Assembly: GCA_963849635.1 (NCBI GenBank)
Contig: CAWKIA010000030.1
Coordinates: forward strand, 1 to 64,000
Direction of reading: 5' to 3'
Source of the DNA: CAVRUD01 sp963849635
GTDB lineage: Bacteria; Chloroflexota; Chloroflexia; Thermomicrobiales; UBA6265
DNA length: 64,000 nucleotides
Position 1 is the first letter of the stretch; the number at the start of each line of letters is the position of its first letter. The translations under genes and the position numbers were made by a program. This document shows, piece after piece, positions 50,777 through 60,445 of this stretch. The notes under the pieces are model-generated. The model was not told the origin of the DNA, made no database searches, and worked only from the letters and a program-made list of their open reading frames with translations.

Positions 50777-51553
50777 TTAGACGGTCGGTGTCGCCGCCTC
50801 CGGAGTGCCGGCTTCCGGCGAGGCGGAGGGTTCGATAACGGTCGGCTCCTGGACGATGACCCGGATGGTGGCCTCCAAGGGCGCGGAGCCGTCGCCGAAG
50901 TCCGCGCTGCCGGCGATGACGTATTCGCCCGGCGGGAGCGGGGCAAGGATCAGGTCGTAGCCGACGGCAACCGCCTGGGCCGGCCCGGCGGGCACGCCGA
51001 AGAAGTTGTCTTCGGGGAAGTTCATGGTGAAGAGCGGGGAGGTCGTCCGGTACCGTTCGAGGTCGGCGACCTCCTGGCCGTCGATGGTCGCCGATACGGT
51101 CATGGCCTCGGTGTTGGCGGCGGCGCAGGCGGCAAGTTCCGCTTCGTCGCGGCCGAAGAAGGGCGGCGGCTCGACGGTCGAGCATTCGGCGCCGCCGAGG
51201 CCGACGAAGACGGCGACGCCGGTGGGCACGACGCAGGTGATGACCGCGGGTGGCTCCGGGGTGAACGAGCCGGGCAGGAAGAAGACGGGGCCGTGCTGGC
51301 CGTAGCCGCACTTTTTCCCCGCGGTCTCGTCGAAGTTGGGGTTGGCCGCCTCGGGGATGCTGACGGCCCACTGCCACCAGCGGCCGGACCACTCGCCGAG
51401 CGTGGCGCCGCCGACGAGCGCGTTGGGCGGCAGGATGGTGACACCTCCAGCTGCTGGTGTGGCGTCCTGGGCCACCGATCGGCCGGCGGCCCCGCCGATG
51501 GCGGAGAGGCAGAGAAATGTGAGGATTAGGAAACGGACGACCGTTCGGTGCAT
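50777..51553 (-). CDS. Conserved secreted protein of unknown function
   Basis: 258 aa from ATG 51553 (GGGAGGG). Sec signal HRTVVRFLILTFLCLSAIGG, cleavage near VAQD. Mature part opens with a striking aromatic motif GEWSGRWWQWAVSIP, then KKCGYGQHGPVFFLPGSF and PVFV-like strands, a pattern I recognise from hypothetical exported proteins in several phyla, without an assigned role. The C-terminal tail is Pro/Thr/Glu-rich. It lies between C8 and the R4 regulator on the same strand. Confidence 0.75.
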   Translation of the reverse strand: MHRTVVRFLILTFLCLSAIGGAAGRSVAQDATPAAGGVTILPPNALVGGATLGEWSGRWWQWAVSIPEAANPNFDETAGKKCGYGQHGPVFFLPGSFTPEPPAVITCVVPTGVAVFVGLGGAECSTVEPPPFFGRDEAELAACAAANTEAMTVSATIDGQEVADLERYRTTSPLFTMNFPEDNFFGVPAGPAQAVAVGYDLILAPLPPGEYVIAGSADFGDGSAPLEATIRVIVQEPTVIEPSASPEAGTPEAATPTV

Positions 51554-51820
51554 GGAACCCTCCCAACGATTGGATCGGACGGCCAAGTGGCATGCCGAGC
51601 GCCGCGGTGAAGCGAGGCTGAGCTCACCGCGCCGCAACCACCTGGAGATCTCACCGCGCCGCTACACGGTGAGATCAATGGATGCCGCGGGTGGCGCTCG
51701 GTGATGCCTGTTTCGATCATGCCGGGAGAGGCGCGGCCTGCCTATTGGTCATCTGACCAATATTGGAGGGCTTGGGGCCGTGGGATGTTTGATTGACGCC
51801 GGATGGTGCTGGCGAGAGGT

Positions 51821-54181
51821 TTAGACCAAACCGAGGCGGACAGCGGCGGCCGCTGCCGCGGAGCGGGAGGGTACGCCGAGCTTGGCGAGGATGCTGGCGA
51901 CATGGGCGGCGGCGGTGCGCCGAGTGATAAAGAGGGCGTCGCCGATCTCGCGATCGGTCATGCCCCTGGCGACGAGGCCAAGTACTTCGGATTCGCGGGG
52001 AGAAAGGCGGTGGGCCGGGGGGGCATCCAGTTGGCTCTTCGGGGGAGGGGCCATCTCGATCGAGAGTGCCTCGGCGATGGCCTGGTCGAGCGGCAATGCG
52101 CGACCGGCGGCCCAGGCGACTGCGAAGCGCGCATCGCCGATGCTGGTTCGGAGTCCAGCGATCGCCGCGTCGCGCTGCGCTACCAGGATTGGGACTACCG
52201 CCGCCCCCATCGTCGATCGCAGCGCTTCTTCGGCACCCCAGAGCCACGCCGCGGTATCGTCGGCTCCGGTCGCGCCCGTGAGCAGGGCAAGTCCGTGCAA
52301 GCATTCGACGATCCCTCCCAGATCGCGCACGTCGCTCCGCATTGCGAGGCTTTCGCGGATCATGAGGAGCGCGTGATGGTGAATCCCTTGTTGGCGATAC
52401 AGGTCTCCGAGGTTGTAGAGCGCGTTGGCGATGAGGACCGGATCGCCAATTGCCCGTCGCCTGGCGAGCGCCTCCGTCAGCAATGTCGCCGCGCGGTCGT
52501 GGTCGCCACGGTGGGTCGCGATGATACCCAGGTCGTCGAAGCACCCGGCTGCCGCGCCGGCATCACCCAGTTCCTCGGCCAGGGGCAGGAGTTCGTCGTA
52601 GAGCGGTTCGGCGAGTGCGAGGTCGTTGCGCTCAATTAGCACGGGGCCGAGCATACGGAGCACGTGCACCAATTGAAACCGGTCGTCGTTCGCCCGCGCC
52701 AGGCTCAGCGCGCTTTCCATGAAACGGACCGCATCGTCGGAGCGCCTCTGATTGCGCGCTAACATGCCGGCGCCCATCAGACCAGCGAAGCGGAGCGCGG
52801 GCGGCGCGTCCTCGGTCAGGTCCAGCATTCGCTCCACCCACCGACGGCCCTCGGCGAGCGGCCCGCGGACGTACCAATAGAGCCAGACCTTTGTGACGAT
52901 GCGCAATCCCAGCTCGGGGTCGTTTCTGTCCGTCCAGGTCAACGCGGCCCTGAGGTTGTCCAACTCCCGCTCGATTCGGTCCAACCATTGCGCATGGGCC
53001 AGACCGCGGTGCGTCGGGTGGATCGCATCGAGCCACCGGTTGAGCCAGACAGTGTGCTGCCGCCGGATCTCGTCTTCCTCCCCACTGGCGGCCAGGCACT
53101 CTTGGGAGTATTCACGGATGGACTCCAGCATGCGGAAGCGCGGCTCGCCGTCGGTCTGCCATTCGGAGACGAGCAGTCCTTCGTCGATAAGCGCCGAGAT
53201 CATGTCCAGGATGGTGCCCGAATCGGCAGGATCGTCGCCCAGGATCGCTGTGGCGCCGTCGATCGAGCAGCCACCGGCGAAGACCGCCAGCCGGCGGAAG
53301 GCCGCTTGTTGCTCGGGAGGGAGGAGATCGTGGCCCCAGGCGATGGCCGCTCGGAGGGTGAGGTGGCGGTCCGGCACGCCGTGGTCCTGGCTGGTCAGCA
53401 CGTGGAGGCGATCGGAGAGGCGCGCCAGCAAGGCGGCAGGTGAGAGGATGCGTGTCCGAGCGGCTGCCAGTTCGAGCGCCAGGGGCAACCCGTCCAGGCG
53501 GCGGCAGATCTCAGCGATATCCGCTGCGTTCCCTTCTGTCAAGTGGAAGTTGGCGCGCACTGCCTGGGCACGGTGGACGAAGAGATCGACCGCGGCTGCG
53601 CGCTGGATTTCGGTAACAGGGACCGGACGTTCCTGTGTTGGTGCGGGAGGGAGATCGAGGGGAGGCACGCCGAAAACGTGCTCTCCGGAGCGGAGCAGGC
53701 GGAGGGGTCGGCGGCTGGTTACCAAGATCTTCAGCGCGGGTGCAGTGGCGAGCAAGGGTAGGAGGTCGGATGACGCGTCGATCAGGTGCTCGAAGTTGTC
53801 AAGCACTAGTAGGATGGCGCGGTCCGCCAGGTGGTCGCGGAGCGCCAACTCGATCGGGTATCTCCCGGAGTCCCTAATCCCGAGCCGGGCCGCGATTGTC
53901 GATGCGAGCAGTGCCGGATCGCTCACCTCCGCCAGGGAGATGGCGACGGTGCCGTTGGCAAAGTCGGCGCTGATCTCGGCCGCAATCCACGATGCCAGGC
54001 GGGTCTTGCCGACGCCGCCGGGACCGGTGAGCGTGAGCAGGCGGACCATTGGCGTCCGGAGCAGGGCCAGGACCTCGGCGATCTCCCGCTCGCGGCCGAT
54101 GAGCGGGGTCAGGCCGTGCATCGCGTCGAAGTCGGTGCGCTCAGGCAGGTCGAGGAGCGGCTTCGGTTGCGGATCGTCCAT
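51821..54181 (-). CDS. LuxR-type STAND ATPase regulator (R4)
   Basis: 786 aa, intact. NB-ARC-like ATPase with Walker A LTGPGGVGKTRLA (51-63), LLVLDNFEHLIDA, TSRRPLRLLRSGE and GLPLALELAAARTRI; winged helix AWGHDLLPPEQQAAFRRLA; helical repeats about 440-700 (GMLARNQRRSDDAVRFMESA); C-terminal LuxR domain LSPRESEVLGLVARGMTDRE, RRTAAAHVASILAKLGV. It serves as the clean reference for R1 (which has an insertion) and R2 (frameshifted). It reads toward the secreted-protein genes at 50.0-51.5 kb, which it might control; this is inference from position. Confidence 0.9.
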   Translation of the reverse strand: MDDPQPKPLLDLPERTDFDAMHGLTPLIGREREIAEVLALLRTPMVRLLTLTGPGGVGKTRLASWIAAEISADFANGTVAISLAEVSDPALLASTIAARLGIRDSGRYPIELALRDHLADRAILLVLDNFEHLIDASSDLLPLLATAPALKILVTSRRPLRLLRSGEHVFGVPPLDLPPAPTQERPVPVTEIQRAAAVDLFVHRAQAVRANFHLTEGNAADIAEICRRLDGLPLALELAAARTRILSPAALLARLSDRLHVLTSQDHGVPDRHLTLRAAIAWGHDLLPPEQQAAFRRLAVFAGGCSIDGATAILGDDPADSGTILDMISALIDEGLLVSEWQTDGEPRFRMLESIREYSQECLAASGEEDEIRRQHTVWLNRWLDAIHPTHRGLAHAQWLDRIERELDNLRAALTWTDRNDPELGLRIVTKVWLYWYVRGPLAEGRRWVERMLDLTEDAPPALRFAGLMGAGMLARNQRRSDDAVRFMESALSLARANDDRFQLVHVLRMLGPVLIERNDLALAEPLYDELLPLAEELGDAGAAAGCFDDLGIIATHRGDHDRAATLLTEALARRRAIGDPVLIANALYNLGDLYRQQGIHHHALLMIRESLAMRSDVRDLGGIVECLHGLALLTGATGADDTAAWLWGAEEALRSTMGAAVVPILVAQRDAAIAGLRTSIGDARFAVAWAAGRALPLDQAIAEALSIEMAPPPKSQLDAPPAHRLSPRESEVLGLVARGMTDREIGDALFITRRTAAAHVASILAKLGVPSRSAAAAAAVRLGLV

Positions 54182-54448
54182 CGTGCCTACCGTCCCAGAG
54201 TCGCGCTATGCCAAAGTGGGCGCGGGAGGTCGCACCGTGCCGCCCGTCGGACTACACCGATCGGCGCTGCGAGCGATTCGCAGCGCCAGCGGCGCGGTAT
54301 CGATGTATCCGTAACGCGCATTCTGTGCCGCACATCGGTGGATTGGCAAGGTGGACGATGTCACATGGACGGTCCCCGTTTAGGGATGGTGTCAGAGCAG
54401 CGGGATAAGGACGGATTCGGCGCGGGTGACCGCATGGGGAAGCAGGTC

Positions 54449-55436
54449 TTAGAGAAAATCCTCGTCGCGGAGGATGTAGCGGTCCCACTGGCCGATCGGG
54501 GATGAGGCCAGGTAGGTGGAGAGGCTGCGGGGGCGGAAGCCGGCGGCGAAGAGGGGAGCCAGGGCGGCGGTGTTCTGGCCGGGGATGCTCAGGCGCCAGG
54601 TGAGGTCTGGTTGGAGCATCGGGGCCATCGCGGCGAGGGCGCGGGTGACGACGGTCGGGACACGTTCAACATCCAGGGCGACGACGGGGCCGATGCGGGC
54701 CGCCGTCGCGTCGTTTTTCGGCTGGAGCAGGAAGTAGCCGGCGGGGGCGCCGGTGTCGCGGCGAGTGAGCAGGCTGCCGGTGGCGCCGTCGCGAAGCCAA
54801 CGTTCGAGGTCACCCGCGCGGCGGGCGCCGCGGACGGCCTTGTCGAGGTCGCCGATGGTTTGCAGCTTGGCGGTGTAGTCGGGTTCGGTCGCGCCGAGGG
54901 GGAGGGCTTCGAGGCCGTCGTCCCAGGGGAAATCGGGCAGCTTGAGGGACGCGCTGGTGGCCTCGAGGTTCAACGTGGGCGGCTGCAGCGAGAGGCCGAG
55001 GCGGAGATAGCGGTAGATGGCGCGGGGATCGGATGAGGCAAAGAGGGAGTAGACGGTGCAGCCGGCATCGCGGCCGAGGGCGTGGCAATGTTCGATGAGC
55101 GCGCGGCCGATGCCGCGATTTTGGGCGTCGGGGTGGACGTAGAGGTAGTCGAGGTACCACCAGTGGTCGCGGATCCAGAAGGCGGCGAAGCCAAGGATTT
55201 CGTCGGGCTGGTCGAGTTGAGACCGCGATCTGGACCTGAGCCGGGTTGTCTTCATGGAAGAGGCGGAGGTCGTAGCGGGCGAGGGCTTCATCCGCGGCCG
55301 TGTCGGGGTCGTCGAGCTGCGAGGGGCGGTCGTGGTGCCGGCGCATGACGTCATCTTCGGCGAGGACATAGATGCGGGCGGCGGCGGGGAAGTCGGCGGG
55401 GGTGGCAGGGCGGATTGTAAAAGGCGATGGAGGCAT
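54449..55436 (-). CDS. GNAT-family N-acetyltransferase (frameshifted)
   Basis: About 328 aa if repaired. From ATG 55436: MPPSPFTIRPATPADFPAAA, then near 55216 one base is lost and the frame continues DEILGFAAFWIRDHWWYLDY with the acetyl-CoA loop HPDAQNRGIGRALIEHCHAL (Q-x-x-G-x-G/A). A second, weaker GNAT-like half follows (GYFLLQPKNDATAARIGPVV), so the protein is probably a tandem GNAT. Substrate unknown. It sits directly downstream of the serine hydrolase (84 bp gap). Confidence 0.8.
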
Positions 55437-55520
55437 CTTTGGGTAGCCCGGCGGTGGCGAGAGGACGGTTCAGCACGTGAATAGTAGTGCGCGATACTGT
55501 CGCACGGCCCGCGGTCCCAG

Positions 55521-56690
55521 TTAGTTGCGTCCGGCGTAGATGGCGCATTCAAACTCCGTGAAGAGATCAAGCACCCGGGGATCACCGAACGGCAAGATCT
55601 GAGTCAAGAACACACCCGTGACACGACGGACGGGATCGATCCAGAAGTACGTGTTGAAGAGCCCCGCCCAATTGAGGCTGCCGGCTGCGCGACCAGTCGC
55701 GGTGTCCTGCGAAACGATTTGGCTGGCGAGTCCCCACGTCTTGGCCGTGCCAGGGAAGAACTCAACGTCGTGCGAGGCCGCCAAGTCGACGCTCTTCAAC
55801 ATGCCGGTTGTCAACTCGCCGATCTGGTTCTGGCCCATCTCTGCCACGGTCTCCGGCCTCAGCACCCGGACACCATCCAGTTGGCCGCCAGCCAGGACCA
55901 TGCGCAGGAGTCGAAGGTAGTCCGGTCCCGTCGAAAATGCGTCTCCGCCGCCCCCGAAGAAATCGGGAGGTGCTGGATCCTCGGGCGGCAGAACCTCGAA
56001 GGAACCGTCGGACCGGCGGGCATGGAGGCTGGCAAGCCGCGCGCTGACGGCTGGGTGGAGCACGAAGCCGGTGTCCCACATGCCGAGCGGATCAAGGATG
56101 TGCGTGCGAAAGTAGGATTCGAGTGTTTGCCCGCTGACGCTCTCGACAACCTGTCCGGCCCAGTCGGTGCTGACGCCGTACTCCCAGCGGTCGCCCGGAT
56201 CGCAGACGAGGGGAGTCATGAAGCTGGCCTTCTTGCCCTGAGTGGGATCGGGAATGCCGACGAGCTCTTGGTATCGGCGCATGACTGGATTCCAGGTTCG
56301 GTACGAGTAGCCGGACGTGTGGGAGAGCAGGTGCCTCAGCGTGATCGGCCGGCGCGGCGCACGGAGGCGGGGCACACCAGCGTCGTCAATACCCTCGAGA
56401 ACACCGACCGCCGCCACCTCGGGCACGTACGCGCCCACCGGTTCATCAAGTCCGATCCGACCCTGTTCGACGAGTTGCAACGCGGCGATGGAGGTGATCA
56501 GTTTCGTCATCGATGCGATCCAGACCACGGTGTCCATGGCCATCGCGGGGGCTTTGCCGATTTCGCGGGACCCGAACGCGGCGGAGTACACGATCCCATC
56601 GTCGTCGGCGGCCAGGACGACAACACCTGGCACGACGCCACCGTCAACGGCGCGCTCAAGTGTCCGGTCCAACAATTGGGCATCGACCAT
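55521..56690 (-). CDS. Serine hydrolase, class C beta-lactamase/esterase family
   Basis: 389 aa. Nucleophile motif SMTK (S-x-x-K) in VVWIASMTKLITSIAALQL, HLLSHTSGYSYRTW, and WEYGVSTDWAGQVVE, where the usual Y-x-N is Y-G-V, and a late NWAGLFNTYFWIDP replacing the KTG/HxG box. This pattern is more typical of EstB-like esterases than true beta-lactamases. No signal peptide, so likely cytoplasmic. It follows the large sugar-locus enzyme on the same strand by 200 bp and may act on an ester-bearing breakdown product. Confidence 0.85.
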   Translation of the reverse strand: MVDAQLLDRTLERAVDGGVVPGVVVLAADDDGIVYSAAFGSREIGKAPAMAMDTVVWIASMTKLITSIAALQLVEQGRIGLDEPVGAYVPEVAAVGVLEGIDDAGVPRLRAPRRPITLRHLLSHTSGYSYRTWNPVMRRYQELVGIPDPTQGKKASFMTPLVCDPGDRWEYGVSTDWAGQVVESVSGQTLESYFRTHILDPLGMWDTGFVLHPAVSARLASLHARRSDGSFEVLPPEDPAPPDFFGGGGDAFSTGPDYLRLLRMVLAGGQLDGVRVLRPETVAEMGQNQIGELTTGMLKSVDLAASHDVEFFPGTAKTWGLASQIVSQDTATGRAAGSLNWAGLFNTYFWIDPVRRVTGVFLTQILPFGDPRVLDLFTEFECAIYAGRN

Positions 56691-56890
56691 TCCGTTTACC
56701 CGTTGACCGTTTGGTCGCGCGACAAGGACGCGCCGGAAACTGCGTGAGTGATGGGGCGATCCAGACAGTATAGAACGCCCTCGGTCGGTCCCTTGCGATT
56801 GGCTCGGTGACGCGTTCCGAGTCCCATCGGGGTTTGACCTGTCTCCCCCTTCCCTCCGCCATCGCGGAGGGAAGGGCGTTGGATCAGTGA

Positions 56891-59144
56891 CTACACCACG
56901 GCGACATGTACCGTGATAGTCCCCTGGTTGCCGTGCAGAGCTTTGATCGCGAGCAGTGCTGGGTCTGAGGTGGATTGCCAGCCCGCGGAGCCGGAGTCGA
57001 GGTCATTGATCTGCGAGATCTCGCTTGCTTCGACGGTGACCGACGAGGGATTTTCGAGGCCGGCGATCAGGGTCTGGCTTGATTCACCGGGGGGGTAGTC
57101 AAGGACGAGAATGAGGCCGGAGCTGTTCGCCGATGCCGAGCGGACGGTGGCGCCGGAGGTGATCCGGATCGGGTCCGCGTGGCCATTGGCAACGGTCGTC
57201 GTGGCGATATCGAGGGGGATGCCGGCAAGCTCGAAGGTGTTGAGGCCGATCAGGTTGGGGTTAAGCCACCAGGAGTATTCCTCGTCGCCGGTGACCGGAC
57301 TGAAGGCATCGGGGTACATGCCCAGCCAGGGGCCGGAGAGCGCCTGCTGCTGGATGGAGCTGGCGACGATGCCGTCCGCGATCTTGCGCCAGATGTCGGC
57401 GTTTTGAGTAGTGGCTGTGGCGAGGCGGTAGAGGGAGTCGGCGTAAACGAGGCCGTTCCAGTGGACATCAACGCCGAACCAGCTCTGGAGGTCGTGAAAG
57501 GTGACGCCCAGGCAGGGCACCGTGCCGTAGGCCATGATCGGGCGGTAGTAGGCATGCCAGAGCCAGGTGAACGGCAGGCCGGTCCAGGCCCAGCGGTCGG
57601 CCTGGTCGAGGTAGGACGCGTCGCTAGTGAAGCCGTGGGCGAGGAGATTGATGTCGATCAGGTATGGAGTGGCCAGTACGTCGGGGACATGGAGGTGGAG
57701 TTCCCAGGTCTGGGCGCCTTCCGGGCGGCGCTGGGCGTTGCACCACGCGACGGCGCGGAGTCCCGCGTCCCGCGCAGTGGCGTCTCCCGTCAGGCGGGCC
57801 CACTCTAGGATAGTGACGGCTCGGCTGGCGGTGAGGCCGGTTGCGCTATCGCCGCCGCCCATCGCGGCACGGCGCTCGTCGGTGTTGTTGGCGCCGGGGG
57901 CGATCAGGTCGGGTTGCCAGAGCCAGGAGCCGTCCGAGTGTTGGGCGGCCAGCAGGTTGGCGACCTGTTGCTGGGTGCGTGAAAGGGCGGTGGAGAGGTG
58001 GCCGTGGTGGAGTGCGAGCTCCAGGTGCGGGGTGGGCCAACCGAGCGAGGGGTTAGATAGCTCCTCGTTGTTCGCGATGGCCCGGGCAAGGCCACGACGG
58101 ACCTGATCGCGGGCGCGGGCGCGAAGCTCAGGGTCGCCCTCGGGCCACTGGCCGTACCGCCAGAGTTGGGCGATGAGACGGTGCTCGTAGCGCGGTCCCC
58201 AGGGGTCGGCCAGGGTGTGGTGCCAGCCCTCGGCGGTCTCGTTCCAGGCGACATCGAGGTAGGAGCGGACGCAGAGGTCGACGTTCTCTTTGGCGGAGTG
58301 GGGCATCGGGAGATCGGGTAGCCCGTAGGTGTCGACCCAGACCTTCACCACGTCGATCGACTCGGCGTTCGAGAGGGCAACGAGGTTGGCTTCGAGGCGG
58401 ACGGGGGTCCGGGGGCCGGAGCCGAGCGGGCGATGGGCCTCCAGCGTGTTTTCCGCAAGGAAGCGGGGGATGCCAGGGGCGAAGATGCCCATGAGGTGGT
58501 TCTCCGCGCCTTCGAGAGCGTTGGGGGAGGAGAAGACGGCGGAGGGGTGGCGCCAGGCCGCGCCGTAATCCTGATGCGGGTCCCAGAGGATGCCGACGGC
58601 GCTGCCGGTGTGGGAGACGGCCATCAGGGGGATGGTGACCTTGTAGGGGTGGGGGACGGTGCGGTTGGCGAACTTGGGCGCGGCGTAGGCGGTGCTGGAG
58701 GAGGGCTCGTCCTCGAGCAGGTACTCCAGGCCGGGGAAGATGGCGTCGGTCTTGTGGCCGCCGAAGGTGCCGTCGCCGACCAGGAGGGTGGGGCCGCTCC
58801 AGTGCAGGACACGGCGGCTCTCGGCCGGGGTGGCGGTGGCAGACGAGACGGATCTGGCGACCGTCCGGGAGGAGGCTGAACTCCTGGGCAAAACTCCAGG
58901 CGATGCCGTCGGGATCGGTCCAACTGGCGTTGAGCAGGAGCGAATCGGCGGCGGATTGGCTTTCGGTGTACGTGGGGGTGTGCTCGACGCGCTCGTCATC
59001 CTTGGTGCGGATGACGAGGCGGCCGAAGCGGCCGGTGGCGACCGTGGACCAGGCGCCATCCGTGTTGAGGTCGAGGGCGTAGGTGGTTGGGGTCGTGATA
59101 GTGACGCGAACGGTGCCGGGCGTGGTCGAGAGGAAGGAAGTCAC
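56891..59144 (-). CDS. Large protein, probable (alpha/alpha)6-barrel carbohydrate-active enzyme (frameshifted)
   Basis: About 751 aa from GTG 59144 (AAGGAG). The N-terminal 100 residues are beta-rich (TVRVTITTPTTYALDLNTDG), then a slip near 58840 and a beta-sandwich-like part (LLVGDGTFGGHKTDAIFPGL). From about residue 300 comes a helical toroid with WNETAEGWHHTLADPWGPRY, AAQHSDGSWLWQPDL, EWARLTGDATARDAGLRAV and WAWTGLPFTWLWHAYYRP. This order (beta domain, helical barrel, small beta tail) recalls glycoside hydrolases and polysaccharide lyases of six-hairpin type. No family can be named and catalytic residues are not assigned. It is the last gene of the sugar-uptake locus, supporting an oligosaccharide-processing role. 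Confidence 0.7.
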
Positions 59145-59480
59145 TGGTGCTCCTTGGGTGACGTTCGGCGTCGTGCCATACCGATGGAGGCGCGATGCCA
59201 GCTGGTCATTCCGAGCTTGTCGAGGAATCTCGAAGGGGACGGCACTCCGATGGCACCGACACGTACGCGAATGCCGCCCGGTGCTCTCTGACTACTGAGC
59301 GCCCTCGGCCACTGTGCCCGTCGAGATCCCTCGACAAGCTCGGGATGACTGGGAAGGGCGGGGCGGCATCGGTGCACTGCGGTTGGTTGATGGGCGGTTC
59401 CCAAAGTCGGCCGTTCCCGAACTGGACTGTTCTCGAACCGCCCCTACAAACGTCGCCTCCTTTCCGAGTTCTCGTCGCCG
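59145..59480. other. Intergenic between permease and enzyme genes
   Basis: No gene. It contains the REP-like element and, at about 59392-59452, a 9-bp inverted repeat GGGCGGTTC...GAACCGCCC. Confidence 0.5.
59205..59349. repeat. REP-like inverted repeat, uninterrupted copy
   Basis: GTCATTCCGAGCTTGTCGAG at the left and CTCGACAAGCTCGGGATGAC at the right, with about 105 bp between. Same arms as those flanking the IS110 remnant (404-435 and 1757-1786). Confidence 0.75.
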
Positions 59481-60380
59481 TTAGCCCTTGAGGGCTCCGG
59501 AGGTGAGGCCGCGGACGTAGTAGCGCATCCCGAAGGTGAACAGGATGACGAGGGGGAGGGAGGAGACGGCGTAGGCGGCCATCCTCGGTCCCCAGTTGAC
59601 GATGCCGAACTCGGTGGTGAATTGGGTCAGGCCGACGGTGACGACCTGGATGGATGGATCGGAGATGGTCAGCAGCGGCCAGATGAAATCGTTGTAGGTG
59701 CTGACGAGGTGCATGATCGCCAGGGTGACCAGGATCGGCCACGAGAGGGGCAGGGCGATCCGCCGGTATTGCTCGATCTCGCCGGCGCCGTCGATCTTGG
59801 CGGCGTCGAAGAGGTCCTGGGGGAGGGTGGCGAAGAATGACCGGCAGAGCAGGATGCCGAAGACCTGGCCACCGGCCGTCCAGGGGAGGATGAGTGCCCA
59901 GGGAGTATCCAGGAGACCAAGATCCCGGACGAGGACGAATGCTGGGATGAGGGTCAAGATGCCCGGAACCATGAGGAGGGCGAGGATCATCAGGTAGATG
60001 GCCTCTTTGCCGGGGAATTTATGACGGGCGAAGACGTAGCCGGAGAGCGACGAGAGGAAGACCACGCCGACGACGGAGGCGAAGGAGTAGAGGAGGCTGT
60101 TGAGGACGTAGCGGCGCATCGACTCCCAACCGGTCCGGTAGTTCTCCCAGATGATCGGGTCGGGCGGGTTCCAGAAGCGGCCGTAGATTTGGCCGTTGTC
60201 CTTTAAAGAGAGGAAGACCATCAGGATGATGGTGATGAATGAGAGGGCAAGGAGTACGGCCAGGGTCACGATCAAGAGGGTCTGATTGAGGACGGGCTTC
60301 CATTTGGCGCTCGACGGGGTCGTCAGCTCCTCGGCCGAGGCGGCAGTAGTTGCCTGATCGTTTGTGATGGCTCGTGCCAT
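59481..60380 (-). CDS. Carbohydrate ABC transporter permease (MalG type)
   Basis: 299 aa from ATG 60380 (GGGAGGG). Six membrane helices (LLIVTLAVLLALSFITIILM first) and the EAA loop LPQDLFDAAKIDGAGEIEQY that contacts the ATPase. CUT1-family inner-membrane permease; partner of the upstream fused permease. No ATPase gene is in this window; CUT1 systems often share a distant MsmK/UgpC-like ATPase. Confidence 0.92.
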   Translation of the reverse strand: MARAITNDQATTAASAEELTTPSSAKWKPVLNQTLLIVTLAVLLALSFITIILMVFLSLKDNGQIYGRFWNPPDPIIWENYRTGWESMRRYVLNSLLYSFASVVGVVFLSSLSGYVFARHKFPGKEAIYLMILALLMVPGILTLIPAFVLVRDLGLLDTPWALILPWTAGGQVFGILLCRSFFATLPQDLFDAAKIDGAGEIEQYRRIALPLSWPILVTLAIMHLVSTYNDFIWPLLTISDPSIQVVTVGLTQFTTEFGIVNWGPRMAAYAVSSLPLVILFTFGMRYYVRGLTSGALKG

Positions 60381-60406
60381 GTTGTGATGCCCTCCCTACC
60401 CCCCTC

Positions 60407-60433
60407 GTCATCCTTCGCTCCGCTCAGGATGAC
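60407..60433. repeat. Minimal REP-like hairpin
   Basis: GTCATCCT-TCGCTCCGCTC-AGGATGAC; short relative of the dispersed elements at 9761 and 32362, in the 65-bp gap between the two permease genes. Confidence 0.65.
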
Positions 60434-60445
60434 AGGGTATGTGCT

